A stretch of 64,000 nucleotides of DNA from Streptomyces sp. A 4/2. GTDB lineage: Bacteria; Actinomycetota; Actinomycetes; Streptomycetales; Streptomycetaceae. The translations under genes and the position numbers were made by a program. Position 1 is the stretch's first letter; every line of letters starts with the position of its first letter. The notes beneath the pieces are model-generated. The model was not told the origin of the DNA. It saw only the letters and a program-made list of their open reading frames with translations, and did no database searches. Location: NCBI RefSeq assembly GCF_940670765.1, contig NZ_CALNVW010000007.1, forward strand, positions 234,600-298,599, read 5' to 3'. Below, one piece after another: positions 35,247 to 43,983 of the stretch.

Positions 35247-36308
35247 ATGACAGCGACCCTCGCGGACGTGGCGGCCCGCGCCCGGGTGTCCCCGGCGACG
35301 GTCTCCCGCGTGCTCAACGGCAACTACCCGGTGGCCGTGGCCACTCGGGAACGGGTGCTGCGGGCCGTGGACGAACTGGACTACGTGCTGAACGGGCCCG
35401 CGAGTTCCCTCGCCGCCGCCACCTCCGACCTGGTCGGCATCCTCGTCAACGACATCGCCGACCCGTTCTTCGGGATCATGGCGGGCGCGGCCCAGTCCGA
35501 GATCGGCGGCCAGGAGGGCACCGGGCGGGCGGGCGGCGAGAAGCTGGCGGTGGTCTGCAACACGGGTGGCTCGCCGGAGCGCGAACTCACCTATCTCACC
35601 CTGCTCCAGCGCCAGCGCGCGGCGGCCGTGGTGCTGACCGGCGGCGCGATCGAGGACCCCGGGCACACCGCGGCGGTCGCCGCCAAGCTGGCGAAACTGG
35701 CCGGGGCGGGGACCCGGGTGGTGCTCTGCGGGCGGCCCCCCATTCCCGGCAGCGAGTCCGTGGTGACGACGCTGACCTTCGACAACCGGGGCGGCGGACA
35801 GCAGCTCACCGAGCATCTGCTGTCGCTGGGGCACCGGCGGATCGGCTACGTGGCGGGGCCGGCGGAACGCACCACGACCCGCGACCGGCTGGACGGCCAC
35901 CGGGTGGCGATGGCGCGGGCGGGGCTCGGCGACGGGCAGGACGGGCTCACGGTCCACGGCCCGTACGACCGCCGTTCCGGCTACGACGCGACGCGGGAAC
36001 TCCTGCGCAGGGAGCCGGGGCTGACGGCGGTCGTGGCGGCGAACGACACGGTGGCGCTGGGCGCGTGCGCGGCCGTGCGGGACCAGGGGCTGCGGATTCC
36101 CGAGGACATCTCGGTGGCCGGCTTCGACGACCTGCCGTTCTCGGTGGACGCGATGCCCGCACTGACGACGGTGCGGCTGCCGCTGCACGCGGCGGGGGCG
36201 CGGGCGGGGCGGCTGGCGATGGGCCGGGAGGCGGCTCCGGAGGGCGGCATCTCGGTGGTGCCGGGCGAGCTGATGGCTCGGGCGTCCACGGCGGCGCCGG
36301 GCCGGTGA
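35247..36308 (+). CDS. LacI family transcriptional regulator
   Basis: 353 residues from ATG 35247 (GGAGGC upstream). The HTH LADVAARARVSPATVSRVLNGNYPV is followed by a sensor domain (LVGILVNDIADPFFGIMAGAAQ; FDDLPFSVDAMPALTTVRL). It faces the oxidoreductase-DUF993-isomerase operon, with the AAGCGCTT palindrome in the shared gap, so it is most likely its repressor. Ligand unknown. An extra loop, GGQEGTGRAGGE, occurs early in the sensor domain. Confidence 0.87.
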   Translation: MTATLADVAARARVSPATVSRVLNGNYPVAVATRERVLRAVDELDYVLNGPASSLAAATSDLVGILVNDIADPFFGIMAGAAQSEIGGQEGTGRAGGEKLAVVCNTGGSPERELTYLTLLQRQRAAAVVLTGGAIEDPGHTAAVAAKLAKLAGAGTRVVLCGRPPIPGSESVVTTLTFDNRGGGQQLTEHLLSLGHRRIGYVAGPAERTTTRDRLDGHRVAMARAGLGDGQDGLTVHGPYDRRSGYDATRELLRREPGLTAVVAANDTVALGACAAVRDQGLRIPEDISVAGFDDLPFSVDAMPALTTVRLPLHAAGARAGRLAMGREAAPEGGISVVPGELMARASTAAPGR

Positions 36309-36448
36309 GGGGGTGCGGCGGCCCCCGCCCGCGAGCCGGGCTACCGCGAACGGGCGTCGTGGACCAATGATGTCCTGGCACCGACAGCAATCATGCAGGC
36401 ATCGGTCTTCACGTTCGAGATGCTCAGGCTTCAGGAAGGAACAGTGCG

Positions 36449-37246
36449 TTGAAGTACGCGTTCTCCACCCTCGGGGTGCCAGGAATCACCGTCCAGGACG
36501 TGGTGCGACTCGCCGCGGACACCGGCTATCAGGGGGTCGAGCTGCGCGCGCACCCCGAGGAGGCGCTGCACCCCGGCACCGGGTCACGGGAACGGGCCGC
36601 CGCGGCCGAGGAGTTCGCGCGCGGCGGCATCGAGATCCTCGGGGTCGCCGGGTACGTACGGGTGGCCGCCGAGGGTGACGACAAGGAGATCGAGGCCGGC
36701 CTCGCCGAGCTGGTCTTCCTCGCCGCCGACCTCGGCGCCCCGTTCGTCCGGGTCTTCCCCGGCGCGGGCGGCCAGGAACCGGCGGAGGCGGACGCGGCTG
36801 CCGCCCGACGGCTCGGCGCAGCCGCCGAGATCGCCGCCGACAAGGGCGTACGGATCCTCCTGGAGACCCACGACTCGCACCGCACCGGCGCCGACGCGGC
36901 CCGGGTACTGGGCCCGGTCGGCCACCGGAACGCCGGAGCGCTCTGGGACGTGATGCACACCTGGCTGGGGGGCGAGTCCCCGGCGGCCAGCCATGCCGTA
37001 CTCGCCCCGCACCTCGGTTACGCCCAGGTCAAGGACATCGCGTCGGCCGAGGACACCACCCCGCTGCCGCTGGGGGCGGGCGTGCTGCCGCTCCGCGAGT
37101 GCGTGGAGCTGCTCAACTCGCCCGACGGATGGCTGTGCTGGGAGTACGAGAAGCGCTGGTACCCGCAAGCGGCGGAGCTGCCCGGTCTGCTGGTGGCGGG
37201 GCGGGAGTACCTGGAGCAGCTGAGCCGGGGCGCGACAGTGAAGTGA
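36449..37246 (+). CDS. Sugar phosphate isomerase/epimerase (TIM barrel)
   Basis: 265 residues from TTG 36449, preceded by AGGAAGGA; no in-frame ATG or GTG fits as well. MKYAFSTLGVPGITVQDVV begins the barrel. Metal-site patterns: VELRAHPEE, ILLETHDSHRTG, GALWDVMHTW, YAQVKDI and CWEYEKRWYP. It is the second isomerase of the unknown sugar cluster and lies 140 bp downstream of the LacI gene on the same strand. Its last 134 bp overlap the opposing transporter gene. Confidence 0.8.
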   Translation: MKYAFSTLGVPGITVQDVVRLAADTGYQGVELRAHPEEALHPGTGSRERAAAAEEFARGGIEILGVAGYVRVAAEGDDKEIEAGLAELVFLAADLGAPFVRVFPGAGGQEPAEADAAAARRLGAAAEIAADKGVRILLETHDSHRTGADAARVLGPVGHRNAGALWDVMHTWLGGESPAASHAVLAPHLGYAQVKDIASAEDTTPLPLGAGVLPLRECVELLNSPDGWLCWEYEKRWYPQAAELPGLLVAGREYLEQLSRGATVK

Positions 37247-38078
37247 CGGCGACCCCGCCGGCCAGCAGCACCGCGGCGCACCAGCGCAGCGGGGTCATCC
37301 CCTCGTGCAGCACCAGCGCGGCCGAGGACATCCCGAAGACCGGGACGAGCAGGGTGAAGGGGGCCACCGACGACGCGGGATGCCGGCTGAGCAGGAATCC
37401 CCAGGCGCCGAAGCCGAAGACCGTGGTGACCCACGCGACGTAGAGGACGATGCCCACGCCGCTCGGGTCGAGGGAGGTCAGGGCGTGCGCGTCGGCGCTC
37501 CAGCCCTCGGAGAGCAGGGAGAGTCCGAACAGCGGCAGGACCGGCACGGTGGACACCCACACCATGAAGTTCAGCGCGTCGGGCGGGGCGGCCCTGCGGG
37601 TGAGGACGTTCGACACTCCCCAGCAGGCCGCCGCCGCGACGACCAGCACGAAGGCGGTCACCGGGCCGCTCGCGCCCTCGTCGACGGCCGCGACGGCGAT
37701 GCCCGCGAGCGCCACGGCCATCCCGGCGATCCGTGTCCGGCCCGGCCGCTCCCCCAGCGCCACGGCGGCGAACAGCGCGGTGAAGACCGCCTGGACCTGG
37801 AGCACCAGCGAGGAGAGCCCGGCGTCCATCCCGTGGTCCATGCCGATGAAGAGCAGCCCGAACTTGGCCACCCCCAGCACCAGTCCGACGGAGACGACGT
37901 ACTTCCAGGCCACCTTCGGGCGGCCCACGAAGAACACCGCGGGCAGCGCGGCCACCAGGAACCGCAGGGCGGAGAAGAGCAGCGGCGGGAAGTGGCCGAG
38001 GCCGACCTCGATGACGGTGAAGTTGATCCCCCAGACCGCGGTGACGACCACGGCGAGGGCGATGTGGAGGGGACGCAT
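37113..38078 (-). CDS. EamA/DMT family transporter
   Basis: 321 residues from ATG 38078 (ATG 38105 also in frame). About ten hydrophobic segments are arranged as two EamA repeats (ALAVVVTAVWGINFTVIEVG first; AACWGVSNVLTRRA opens the second). It is an inner-membrane exporter of metabolites or amino acids. The last 40 residues (PGSAAPGTPAPPPADRAAPP and on) are low-complexity and come from reading antisense through the converging isomerase gene. Divergent from a LysR gene, its likely regulator. Confidence 0.85.
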   Translation of the reverse strand: MRPLHIALAVVVTAVWGINFTVIEVGLGHFPPLLFSALRFLVAALPAVFFVGRPKVAWKYVVSVGLVLGVAKFGLLFIGMDHGMDAGLSSLVLQVQAVFTALFAAVALGERPGRTRIAGMAVALAGIAVAAVDEGASGPVTAFVLVVAAAACWGVSNVLTRRAAPPDALNFMVWVSTVPVLPLFGLSLLSEGWSADAHALTSLDPSGVGIVLYVAWVTTVFGFGAWGFLLSRHPASSVAPFTLLVPVFGMSSAALVLHEGMTPLRWCAAVLLAGGVAVTSLSRPGSAAPGTPAPPPADRAAPPLAGTSASRTPSTAIRRAS

Positions 38079-38190
38079 GGACCGAGCATCACCGGAGCGG
38101 ACCATGTAGCACCAGCGCGGAATTCTTCATGGTTGAATTGAGCATCGCTTATGAATGGCGGAACGGACCGACGGAACGGAAGGGCGCCCC

Positions 38191-39099
38191 GTGCTCGATC
38201 TCGCCCGGCTGCGCGCCCTGCACGCGGTCTCCGTACACGGTTCGGTGGTCGCCGCCGCGAGCGCGCTCGGGTACACCCCGTCCGCCGTCTCGCAGCAGAT
38301 CACCAAGTTGGAACGGGAGACCAGGACCACCCTGCTGGAGCGCCGCGGCCGGGGCATCGCGCTGACCGAGGAGGCGCTGCATCTCGCCGCCACCGCCCAG
38401 GAGTTGCTGGCGATCGTCGAGCGCGCGGAGACGACGCTGGAGGAGCGGAAGGGCCGGCCGACGGGACGGCTGACGATCGCCGCGTTCGCGTCCGCCGCAC
38501 GCGGGCTGCTCCCCGGGGTGCTGGCCGAACTGGCCGTCGCCCACCCGTCGTTGGACACCAGGCTCACCGAGGTCGATCCGCACCTCTCGCTCGATCTGGT
38601 GGCGAAGGGCGTGACGGATCTGGTGGTGGCGCACGACTGGGACATCGCCCCGCTGCCCGCCCCCGAAGGGGTCGAACAGGCGGTGATCGGCGACGACGTG
38701 TGCGATCTGCTCGTTCCCGGCGGGCATCCGCTGGCCGGGCGCACCGCGGTACGGCGCGAGGAGCTGGCCGGGGAGCGGTGGGTCTGCCAGCCGCCCGGCC
38801 GGGTCTGCCACGACTGGCTGGTGCGCACCCTGCGCGCGGCCGGTCAGGAGCCGGACATCGTGCACCAGGCGGAGGAGAACCCCACCCTGCTCGCCCTGGT
38901 CGCCGCCGGGCTCGGGGTCGCGGTGATCCCCCGGCTGGGGCGGGGGCCGGTGCCGGACGGGGCGGTGGCGGTGCCGCTCGATCCGATGCCGGTGCGCAGG
39001 CTGTACGCGCTGTGGCGGACGGGCGCCGCCCGGCGCCCCGCGATCACCGAGACCGTACGCATGCTCCAGGAGCACCGGGCCCGCGGGGGCCGGGCCTGA
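38191..39099 (+). CDS. LysR family transcriptional regulator
   Basis: 302 residues from GTG 38191 (GGAAGG 8 bp upstream), giving the normal start VLDLARLRALHAVSVHGS. ATG 38155 would add 12 non-family residues. The HTH is ALGYTPSAVSQQITKLERET. The effector domain follows, with ALVAAGLGVAVIPRLG near the end. It is divergent from the DMT transporter with a 112-bp gap containing A/T-rich DNA, so it is the likely activator of that gene. Confidence 0.87.
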   Translation: MLDLARLRALHAVSVHGSVVAAASALGYTPSAVSQQITKLERETRTTLLERRGRGIALTEEALHLAATAQELLAIVERAETTLEERKGRPTGRLTIAAFASAARGLLPGVLAELAVAHPSLDTRLTEVDPHLSLDLVAKGVTDLVVAHDWDIAPLPAPEGVEQAVIGDDVCDLLVPGGHPLAGRTAVRREELAGERWVCQPPGRVCHDWLVRTLRAAGQEPDIVHQAEENPTLLALVAAGLGVAVIPRLGRGPVPDGAVAVPLDPMPVRRLYALWRTGAARRPAITETVRMLQEHRARGGRA

Positions 39100-39178
39100 G
39101 GATCCGACAGGGATCCGGCCGGGCCTGAGGATCCGACAGGGATCCGGCCGGGCCTGAGGATCCGACGGGGATCCGGCC
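39092..39178. repeat. 29-bp tandem repeat, three copies
   Basis: Units at 39092-39120, 39121-39149 and 39150-39178 are identical except for one A-to-G in the third. Each holds two GGATCC sites, and the first unit includes the LysR stop codon. It fills the gap between convergent LysR and DinB genes and could fold as a terminator. Confidence 0.92.
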
Positions 39179-39198
39179 GGGCCCGGCCGCGCCGCCGG

Positions 39199-39756
39199 TC
39201 AGCCCATGGACTTGGCGCCGTCCAGGGACTCGCGGAGGATGTCGGCGTGACCGGCGTGCTGAGCGGTCTCGGCGATGAGGTGCAGCAGCACCCGGCGGGC
39301 CGACCACCGCGCGCCGGGCTCGAACCAAGGGGCTTTCGGCAGCGGCCGGGCGGCGTCCAGGTCGGGCAGGGTGGCGATCAGTTCGTCGGTCCGGTGGGCC
39401 ACCTCGGCGTAGTCGGCCAGCACGCCTGCCAGCGTCTCACCGGGCAGCAGCCGGAACTCGTCGGCCCGCTGGACCCAGTCGGCCTCGGTCATGGCGGTGA
39501 AGTCCCTCATCACCGACGGGCCGTCCACGATGAAGCCCGCCCAGGTCCGCTCGACCGCGGCGACGTGCTTGATGAGACCGCCGAGGCACAGTTCACCCGC
39601 GGTGGTCCGCAGCCCGGCCTGCTCGTCGGTGAGGTCACGGGTGGTGAACCGCAGGAAGTGCCGTTGCTTGGCCAGCGCCTCCAGCAGGTCGGCACGCTCG
39701 CCGGTGACGGCCGGAACTCCGGCCTCGTCGTGGGCGATCGGGTCATTGGCGTTCAT
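39199..39756 (-). CDS. DinB family (DUF664) protein
   Basis: 185 residues from ATG 39756 (AGAAGG upstream). A four-helix DinB-like pattern with the expected metal-site histidines: LGGLIKHVAAVERTWAGF near residue 60 and LLHLIAETAQHAGHADILRE near the end. Actinobacterial members act as metal-dependent transferases or thiol-related enzymes, with mycothiol S-transferase the best known. Specific function unknown. An inverted repeat lies about 60 bp upstream. Confidence 0.85.
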   Translation of the reverse strand: MNANDPIAHDEAGVPAVTGERADLLEALAKQRHFLRFTTRDLTDEQAGLRTTAGELCLGGLIKHVAAVERTWAGFIVDGPSVMRDFTAMTEADWVQRADEFRLLPGETLAGVLADYAEVAHRTDELIATLPDLDAARPLPKAPWFEPGARWSARRVLLHLIAETAQHAGHADILRESLDGAKSMG

Positions 39757-39814
39757 GGTCTCTGCCTTCTGTCGTTCCTGTTCCGCCGGACGAGAAGCAC
39801 GCTAGAGGCCGACT

Positions 39815-39831
39815 AGGTCAGCGTCTGACCT
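39815..39831. promoter_or_regulatory. Inverted repeat upstream of the DinB gene
   Basis: AGGTCAG (39815-39821) and CTGACCT (39825-39831) are perfect arms around CGT, 59 bp before the DinB start. Probably an operator; the span is too short for a strong terminator. Confidence 0.45.
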
Positions 39832-39998
39832 TTATCGCGGGCTGATCGCAGTCCGAGCACGACGCCGGCCGTTCCCCCGTGTGCGCCAATGGGCTTCATT
39901 CTGCCCGCACCCTTGACCTGGCAGTTACTTTCCGGATATCCGTTCCCCTTGGAAGTTTCCTTCATTTTCCTTGCGCAGTACGGCCGGAAGGGGCACCA

Positions 39999-41810
39999 GT
40001 GCAGTACCGCACCTCCAGACGCACCCTGCTCACCGCTACCGCCGCGGTGGCCGCGGTGGCAGCCACCGGGACCACGGCGTACGCCGACCCCCGCGACCAC
40101 GGTCAGGACCGGCAGCTCAAGAAGCTGATCGCCCGCATGAGCATCGAGGAGAAGGTCGGTCAGCTCTTCGTGATGCGGGTGTACGGGCACTCCGCGACAG
40201 CGCCCGACCAGGCCGACATCGACGCCAACCTCGCTGAGATCGGGGTCCGCACCGCCGCCGAACTGATCGCGAAGTACCACGTCGGCGGCATCATCTACTT
40301 CACCTGGGCGCACAACACCCGGGACCCGCACCAGATCGCCGCCCTCTCCAACGGCATCCAGCGGGCGGGGCTCGCCCAGCCCACCCCCGTGCCCCTGCTG
40401 ATCGCCACCGACCAGGAACACGGCATCGTCTGCCGGGTCGGCTACCCGGCCACGCTGTTCCCCGGCGCGATGGCGCTGGGTGCGGGCCGCTCGCGCGAGG
40501 ACGCCCGTACGGTGGGCCGCATCTCCGGGGCCGAACTGCACGCGATCGGCATCCGGCAGGACTACTCGACCGACGCGGACGTCAACGTCAACCCCGCCAA
40601 CCCGGTCATCGGGGTCCGGTCCTTCGGCTCCGAACCGGCGGCCGTGGCCCGGATGGTCGGCGCCGAGGTGCAGGGCTACCAGAGCTCGCAGGTCGCCGCC
40701 ACCGCCAAGCACTTCCCCGGCCACGGCGACACCTCGGTCGACAGCCACACGGGTATCCCGATCATCACCCACACCCGCGAGGAGTGGGAGCGCATCGACG
40801 CACCGCCGTTCAAGGCGGCCGTCGCCGCCGGGATCGACTCGATCATGACGGCGCACATCCAGTTCCCCGCACTGGACCCGAGCAACGACCCGGCCACCCT
40901 GTCCCGCCCGATCCTCACCGGCATCCTGCGCGAGGAACTCGGGTACGACGGCGTGGTCATCACCGATTCGCTGGGGATGCAGGGCGTACGGGACAAGTAC
41001 GGCGACGACCGGGTCCCGGTGCTGGCACTCGGAGCGGGAGCGGACCAGCTGCTGAACCCGCCGGACCTCGCCACCGCCTGGAACGGCGTACTGAGCGCCG
41101 TGAAGAGCGGGGAGATCACCGAGGACCGGCTCGACGAATCGATCCTGCGGATCCTCCGGCTCAAGGAGCGGCGCGGGCTGTTCCGCGCTCCGTACGTGGA
41201 CGACCGCCAGGTGGACCACGTCGTCGGCACCCGGTCCCATCTGGCCACCGCCGACCGGATCGCGGAGCGGACCACCACCCTGCTGGCGAACCGGGACCGG
41301 CTCCTCCCGCTCTCCCGGCGGCGCACCCGCAGCCTGCTGGTCGTCGGCGCCGACCCGGCTTCGCCCTCGGGGACGACGGGGCCGCCGACGGGCGTGCTGG
41401 GCAAGGAGCTGACCGGGCTCGGGTTCACCACCACGGTGCTGTCCACCGGCACGGCTCCCACCGCGGCGCAGATCGAGGGCGCCGTCGCCGCCGCGCGGGG
41501 CAAGGACGCGGTGATCGTCGGCACGTACGACGTGGCGGCGGGTGACGCGCAGTCCAAGCTGGTGGCCGCGCTCCTGGCGGCCGGTGCCACGGTGGTGCAG
41601 ATCGCGATCCGCAACCCGTACGACATCGCGAACCTGCCCGGTGTCGGCGCCGCGCTCGCCACCTACAGCTGGACCGACGTCGAACTCCGGGCCGCGGCCC
41701 GGGTGATCGCCGGACGGGCGGAGCCGCGGGGCCAACTGCCCGTGCCCGTCCAGCGCGCCGACGATCCCACGCAGGTGCTGTACCCGGTCGGCCACGGTCT
41801 GACGTACTGA
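39999..41810 (+). CDS. Secreted glycoside hydrolase family 3 beta-N-acetylhexosaminidase
   Basis: 603 residues from GTG 39999 (GGAAGGGG upstream), giving a Tat-like signal SRRTLLTATAAVAAVAA. The GH3 N-terminal domain carries the NagZ-type KHFPGHGDTSVDSH motif (about 235-248), whose Asp/His dyad protonates the glycoside, and the nucleophile in VVITDSLGMQ (about 322). A GH3 C-terminal domain follows (LLVVGADPASPS, LPVPVQRADDPTQVLYP). It would release GlcNAc from chitin- or peptidoglycan-derived oligosaccharides outside the cell. Confidence 0.9.
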   Translation: MQYRTSRRTLLTATAAVAAVAATGTTAYADPRDHGQDRQLKKLIARMSIEEKVGQLFVMRVYGHSATAPDQADIDANLAEIGVRTAAELIAKYHVGGIIYFTWAHNTRDPHQIAALSNGIQRAGLAQPTPVPLLIATDQEHGIVCRVGYPATLFPGAMALGAGRSREDARTVGRISGAELHAIGIRQDYSTDADVNVNPANPVIGVRSFGSEPAAVARMVGAEVQGYQSSQVAATAKHFPGHGDTSVDSHTGIPIITHTREEWERIDAPPFKAAVAAGIDSIMTAHIQFPALDPSNDPATLSRPILTGILREELGYDGVVITDSLGMQGVRDKYGDDRVPVLALGAGADQLLNPPDLATAWNGVLSAVKSGEITEDRLDESILRILRLKERRGLFRAPYVDDRQVDHVVGTRSHLATADRIAERTTTLLANRDRLLPLSRRRTRSLLVVGADPASPSGTTGPPTGVLGKELTGLGFTTTVLSTGTAPTAAQIEGAVAAARGKDAVIVGTYDVAAGDAQSKLVAALLAAGATVVQIAIRNPYDIANLPGVGAALATYSWTDVELRAAARVIAGRAEPRGQLPVPVQRADDPTQVLYPVGHGLTY

Positions 41811-41845
41811 CCGCCGCATTCACCGGTCCAGGCACCACCGCACGG

Positions 41846-41888
41846 CTGTGCCCGCCGCGTCCGGAACTCCGGTCGACGGCGGGCACAG
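41846..41888. terminator. Bidirectional terminator between convergent genes
   Basis: CTGTGCCCGCCG (41846-41857) pairs perfectly with CGGCGGGCACAG (41877-41888), between the GH3 stop (41810) and the S37 peptidase stop (41917). Confidence 0.82.
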
Positions 41889-41916
41889 TGTGTGGAGTTG
41901 TGCGTGGAGTTGTGCG

Positions 41917-43350
41917 TCAGGGCCGCAGGACCCGCTCGCGTCCCACGGTGGTCCTGTCGAGCTGCGCGTCGTACGCGGCGAGCGGTGCGGCCTGCGCCGG
42001 GTCGGCCTGGACCGCGGCCGGGGCGACGCCGGCCCAGGCCAGGATGCGGGCGGTGGCCTTCGCCTTGTCGGCGGGGGCGAGCCCGTCGACGTTGGCGCCG
42101 TGGTTCATCCCGGGCGCGGTGAAGACGTAACTGTCGTCCGCGTGCTTCCCGACGCTGAAGCGCTCGGCGCCCCACGGGTCGTTCTGCCCGTACACGTAGA
42201 GCATGTGGTGGGCGTTGTGCTTCACCCAGCGGTCCACGTCCGCCATCACGGACGGCTGGAACCGCATCGGGATGGAGCGGGGCACGAAGTGACGCGGCGC
42301 CTGGTAGCCGTAGCGGCTCAGCTTGCCGAGCCAGGGCTGCTGGATGTCCGGCGAACCGAGCTGGGTGCCCGCCTGGTAGTAGTACGGCGTGTACGGCTCC
42401 AGCCCCTGGTCGGTGTAGAAGGAGAAGCCGGAGATCGTGTCGACGGAGTCCCAGATGGCCTGGTCGGTGGCGTGCGGGGCGTCGGCGGGGACGGTGTCGC
42501 AGTCGGAGAGCAGGCTGTACTGCCAGAAGCCCCAGATGTAGTCCATCACCACGGCCTCGTAGGAACGGTCGAGGGAGCCGGTGGTGGTGAAGGTGTAGCC
42601 GTGGTCCGCCGCGTACTGGGCGTACTTCTTCTCCAGCGGCTCCCGCCGGACGAGCGCTTCGCGCTGCACGCCCTCCAGCCTGTCGCGGCACTCCTTGGTG
42701 CCGACCCCTGCGAGGAAGCGGTCGTACGCCGAGTCCTCGTCGTTGACGACGTCGTTCGGGGCGACGTAGGCGACGACCCCGTCCATGTCGCGCGGGTAGT
42801 AACGCTCGTAATAGGTGGCGGTCATGCCGCCCTTGGAACCGCCGGTGGTGAGCCAGTTCCTGGTGTAGATCTTCTTCAGCGCCGTGAACAGCCGGTGCTG
42901 GTCGCTCGCGGCCTGCCAGATGTCCAGCTTCGACCAGTCGGCGGGCTGCGGCCGGGAGGGGGTGAAGTACCGGTACTCCAGCGACACCTGGTTGCCGTCG
43001 ACGATCCTGGTCGGCTCGGAGCGGCTGGGACTGGTGGAGACGTTGTAGCCGCCGGTGTAGAGGACCGTGGGCCGGCTGGTGTCCTTGTGCAGCAGCGTGA
43101 GGCGCTGCTCGAAGGTGCCCTTCGACGGGTGACGGTGGTCGATGGGCTGGGTGTACTGGAGGACGAAGAAACGGTAGCCCGTGTAGGGCTTCTCCTCGAT
43201 GAGCTTCATTCCCGGTATCGCGAGGATCCGGTCCTTGATGTCCGGCGTGTCCGGTCCTGCCGCGGTGGCCGCACCGGCCGAAGCTCCTGCCACGCTCAAG
43301 GTGCCTATGAGCACCACGAACGCGAGCAGCCATCTGAGCGCCTTGCGCAT
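41917..43350 (-). CDS. Secreted S37-family aminopeptidase (PS-10/tripeptidyl aminopeptidase type)
   Basis: 477 residues from ATG 43350 (GGGAGGG upstream). A signal peptide ends near SAGAATAAG. An alpha/beta hydrolase with nucleophile motif GGSKGGM near residue 172, LYVYGQNDPWGAERF for the acid and PGMNHGANVD for the histidine matches the Streptomyces PS-10 peptidase family (PF05576). It probably removes N-terminal peptides from secreted or environmental proteins. Confidence 0.87.
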   Translation of the reverse strand: MRKALRWLLAFVVLIGTLSVAGASAGAATAAGPDTPDIKDRILAIPGMKLIEEKPYTGYRFFVLQYTQPIDHRHPSKGTFEQRLTLLHKDTSRPTVLYTGGYNVSTSPSRSEPTRIVDGNQVSLEYRYFTPSRPQPADWSKLDIWQAASDQHRLFTALKKIYTRNWLTTGGSKGGMTATYYERYYPRDMDGVVAYVAPNDVVNDEDSAYDRFLAGVGTKECRDRLEGVQREALVRREPLEKKYAQYAADHGYTFTTTGSLDRSYEAVVMDYIWGFWQYSLLSDCDTVPADAPHATDQAIWDSVDTISGFSFYTDQGLEPYTPYYYQAGTQLGSPDIQQPWLGKLSRYGYQAPRHFVPRSIPMRFQPSVMADVDRWVKHNAHHMLYVYGQNDPWGAERFSVGKHADDSYVFTAPGMNHGANVDGLAPADKAKATARILAWAGVAPAAVQADPAQAAPLAAYDAQLDRTTVGRERVLRP

Positions 43351-43460
43351 TCAGCCCTCCCCTGGAGATCACTACGAGTAGCCGCGAACCTAGCGGGGGT
43401 AACGCATGGCACGCCAGACCCAGTTGACCATCCGTTGACCATCGGAGGGAGGTCGGGCAC

Positions 43461-43865
43461 TCAGCAGAGCATCCAGCCGGAGGCGCCCTTCTTGCCGGAG
43501 ACCACGCCCACGGCCCGCACACAGCGGTGCGTGGCACGGACCTTCACCGGCCCCGCCAGTCGGGTGAACCGGCCGCTGTCCACGACCGCTCGGGCGCCAC
43601 GCGCCTGGAGCGAGACGGACATCTGCCTCCTGGGGCCCGGCGACCTGGCGAGCGTGACGGCACAGACGTACTGGCCGCTCCGGTAGACCTGCAACTGCCC
43701 GGTGGCGAAGGGCACCGTCCTCACCTGGTGCCCGGGACAGCCGGACGCCGCGGCGGCGGGCTGCGTGCCGGGCCCCACGAAGGCGAGGGCCAGCGCGGCG
43801 GCTGCGGTCAGCGCCCCCGCTCCGCGCCGCACACCACGCCGTACGCGCCTCGGTCCGCGCCACAT
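43461..43865 (-). CDS. Small secreted protein of unknown function
   Basis: 134 residues from ATG 43865 (GGGGAAGAAG about 9 bp upstream). An arginine-rich start (RGPRRVRRGVRRG) and a hydrophobic core ending AAAASG form an export signal. The mature part is about 95 residues with four cysteines (SGCPG, QYVCAV, HRCVRA, WMLC), likely two disulfides, and beta-type alternation. No family recognised. It sits in the gap between the S37 peptidase and the WD40 gene, same strand as both. Confidence 0.7.
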   Translation of the reverse strand: MWRGPRRVRRGVRRGAGALTAAAALALAFVGPGTQPAAAASGCPGHQVRTVPFATGQLQVYRSGQYVCAVTLARSPGPRRQMSVSLQARGARAVVDSGRFTRLAGPVKVRATHRCVRAVGVVSGKKGASGWMLC

Positions 43866-43983
43866 GTCGAACACTTCTTCCCCCTCGGCCACACGGTCGT
43901 ATGTATGTACGTACGGACGCACAGGGCCGCCCACCGGTTGCACCGCATAAACGGACAGATGGTGACAGGTTCGGTGCAACCGC

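Noticed and set aside
39092..39178. CRISPR-like array
   Set aside because: The three 29-bp units are directly abutting with no spacers, so it is a simple tandem repeat.
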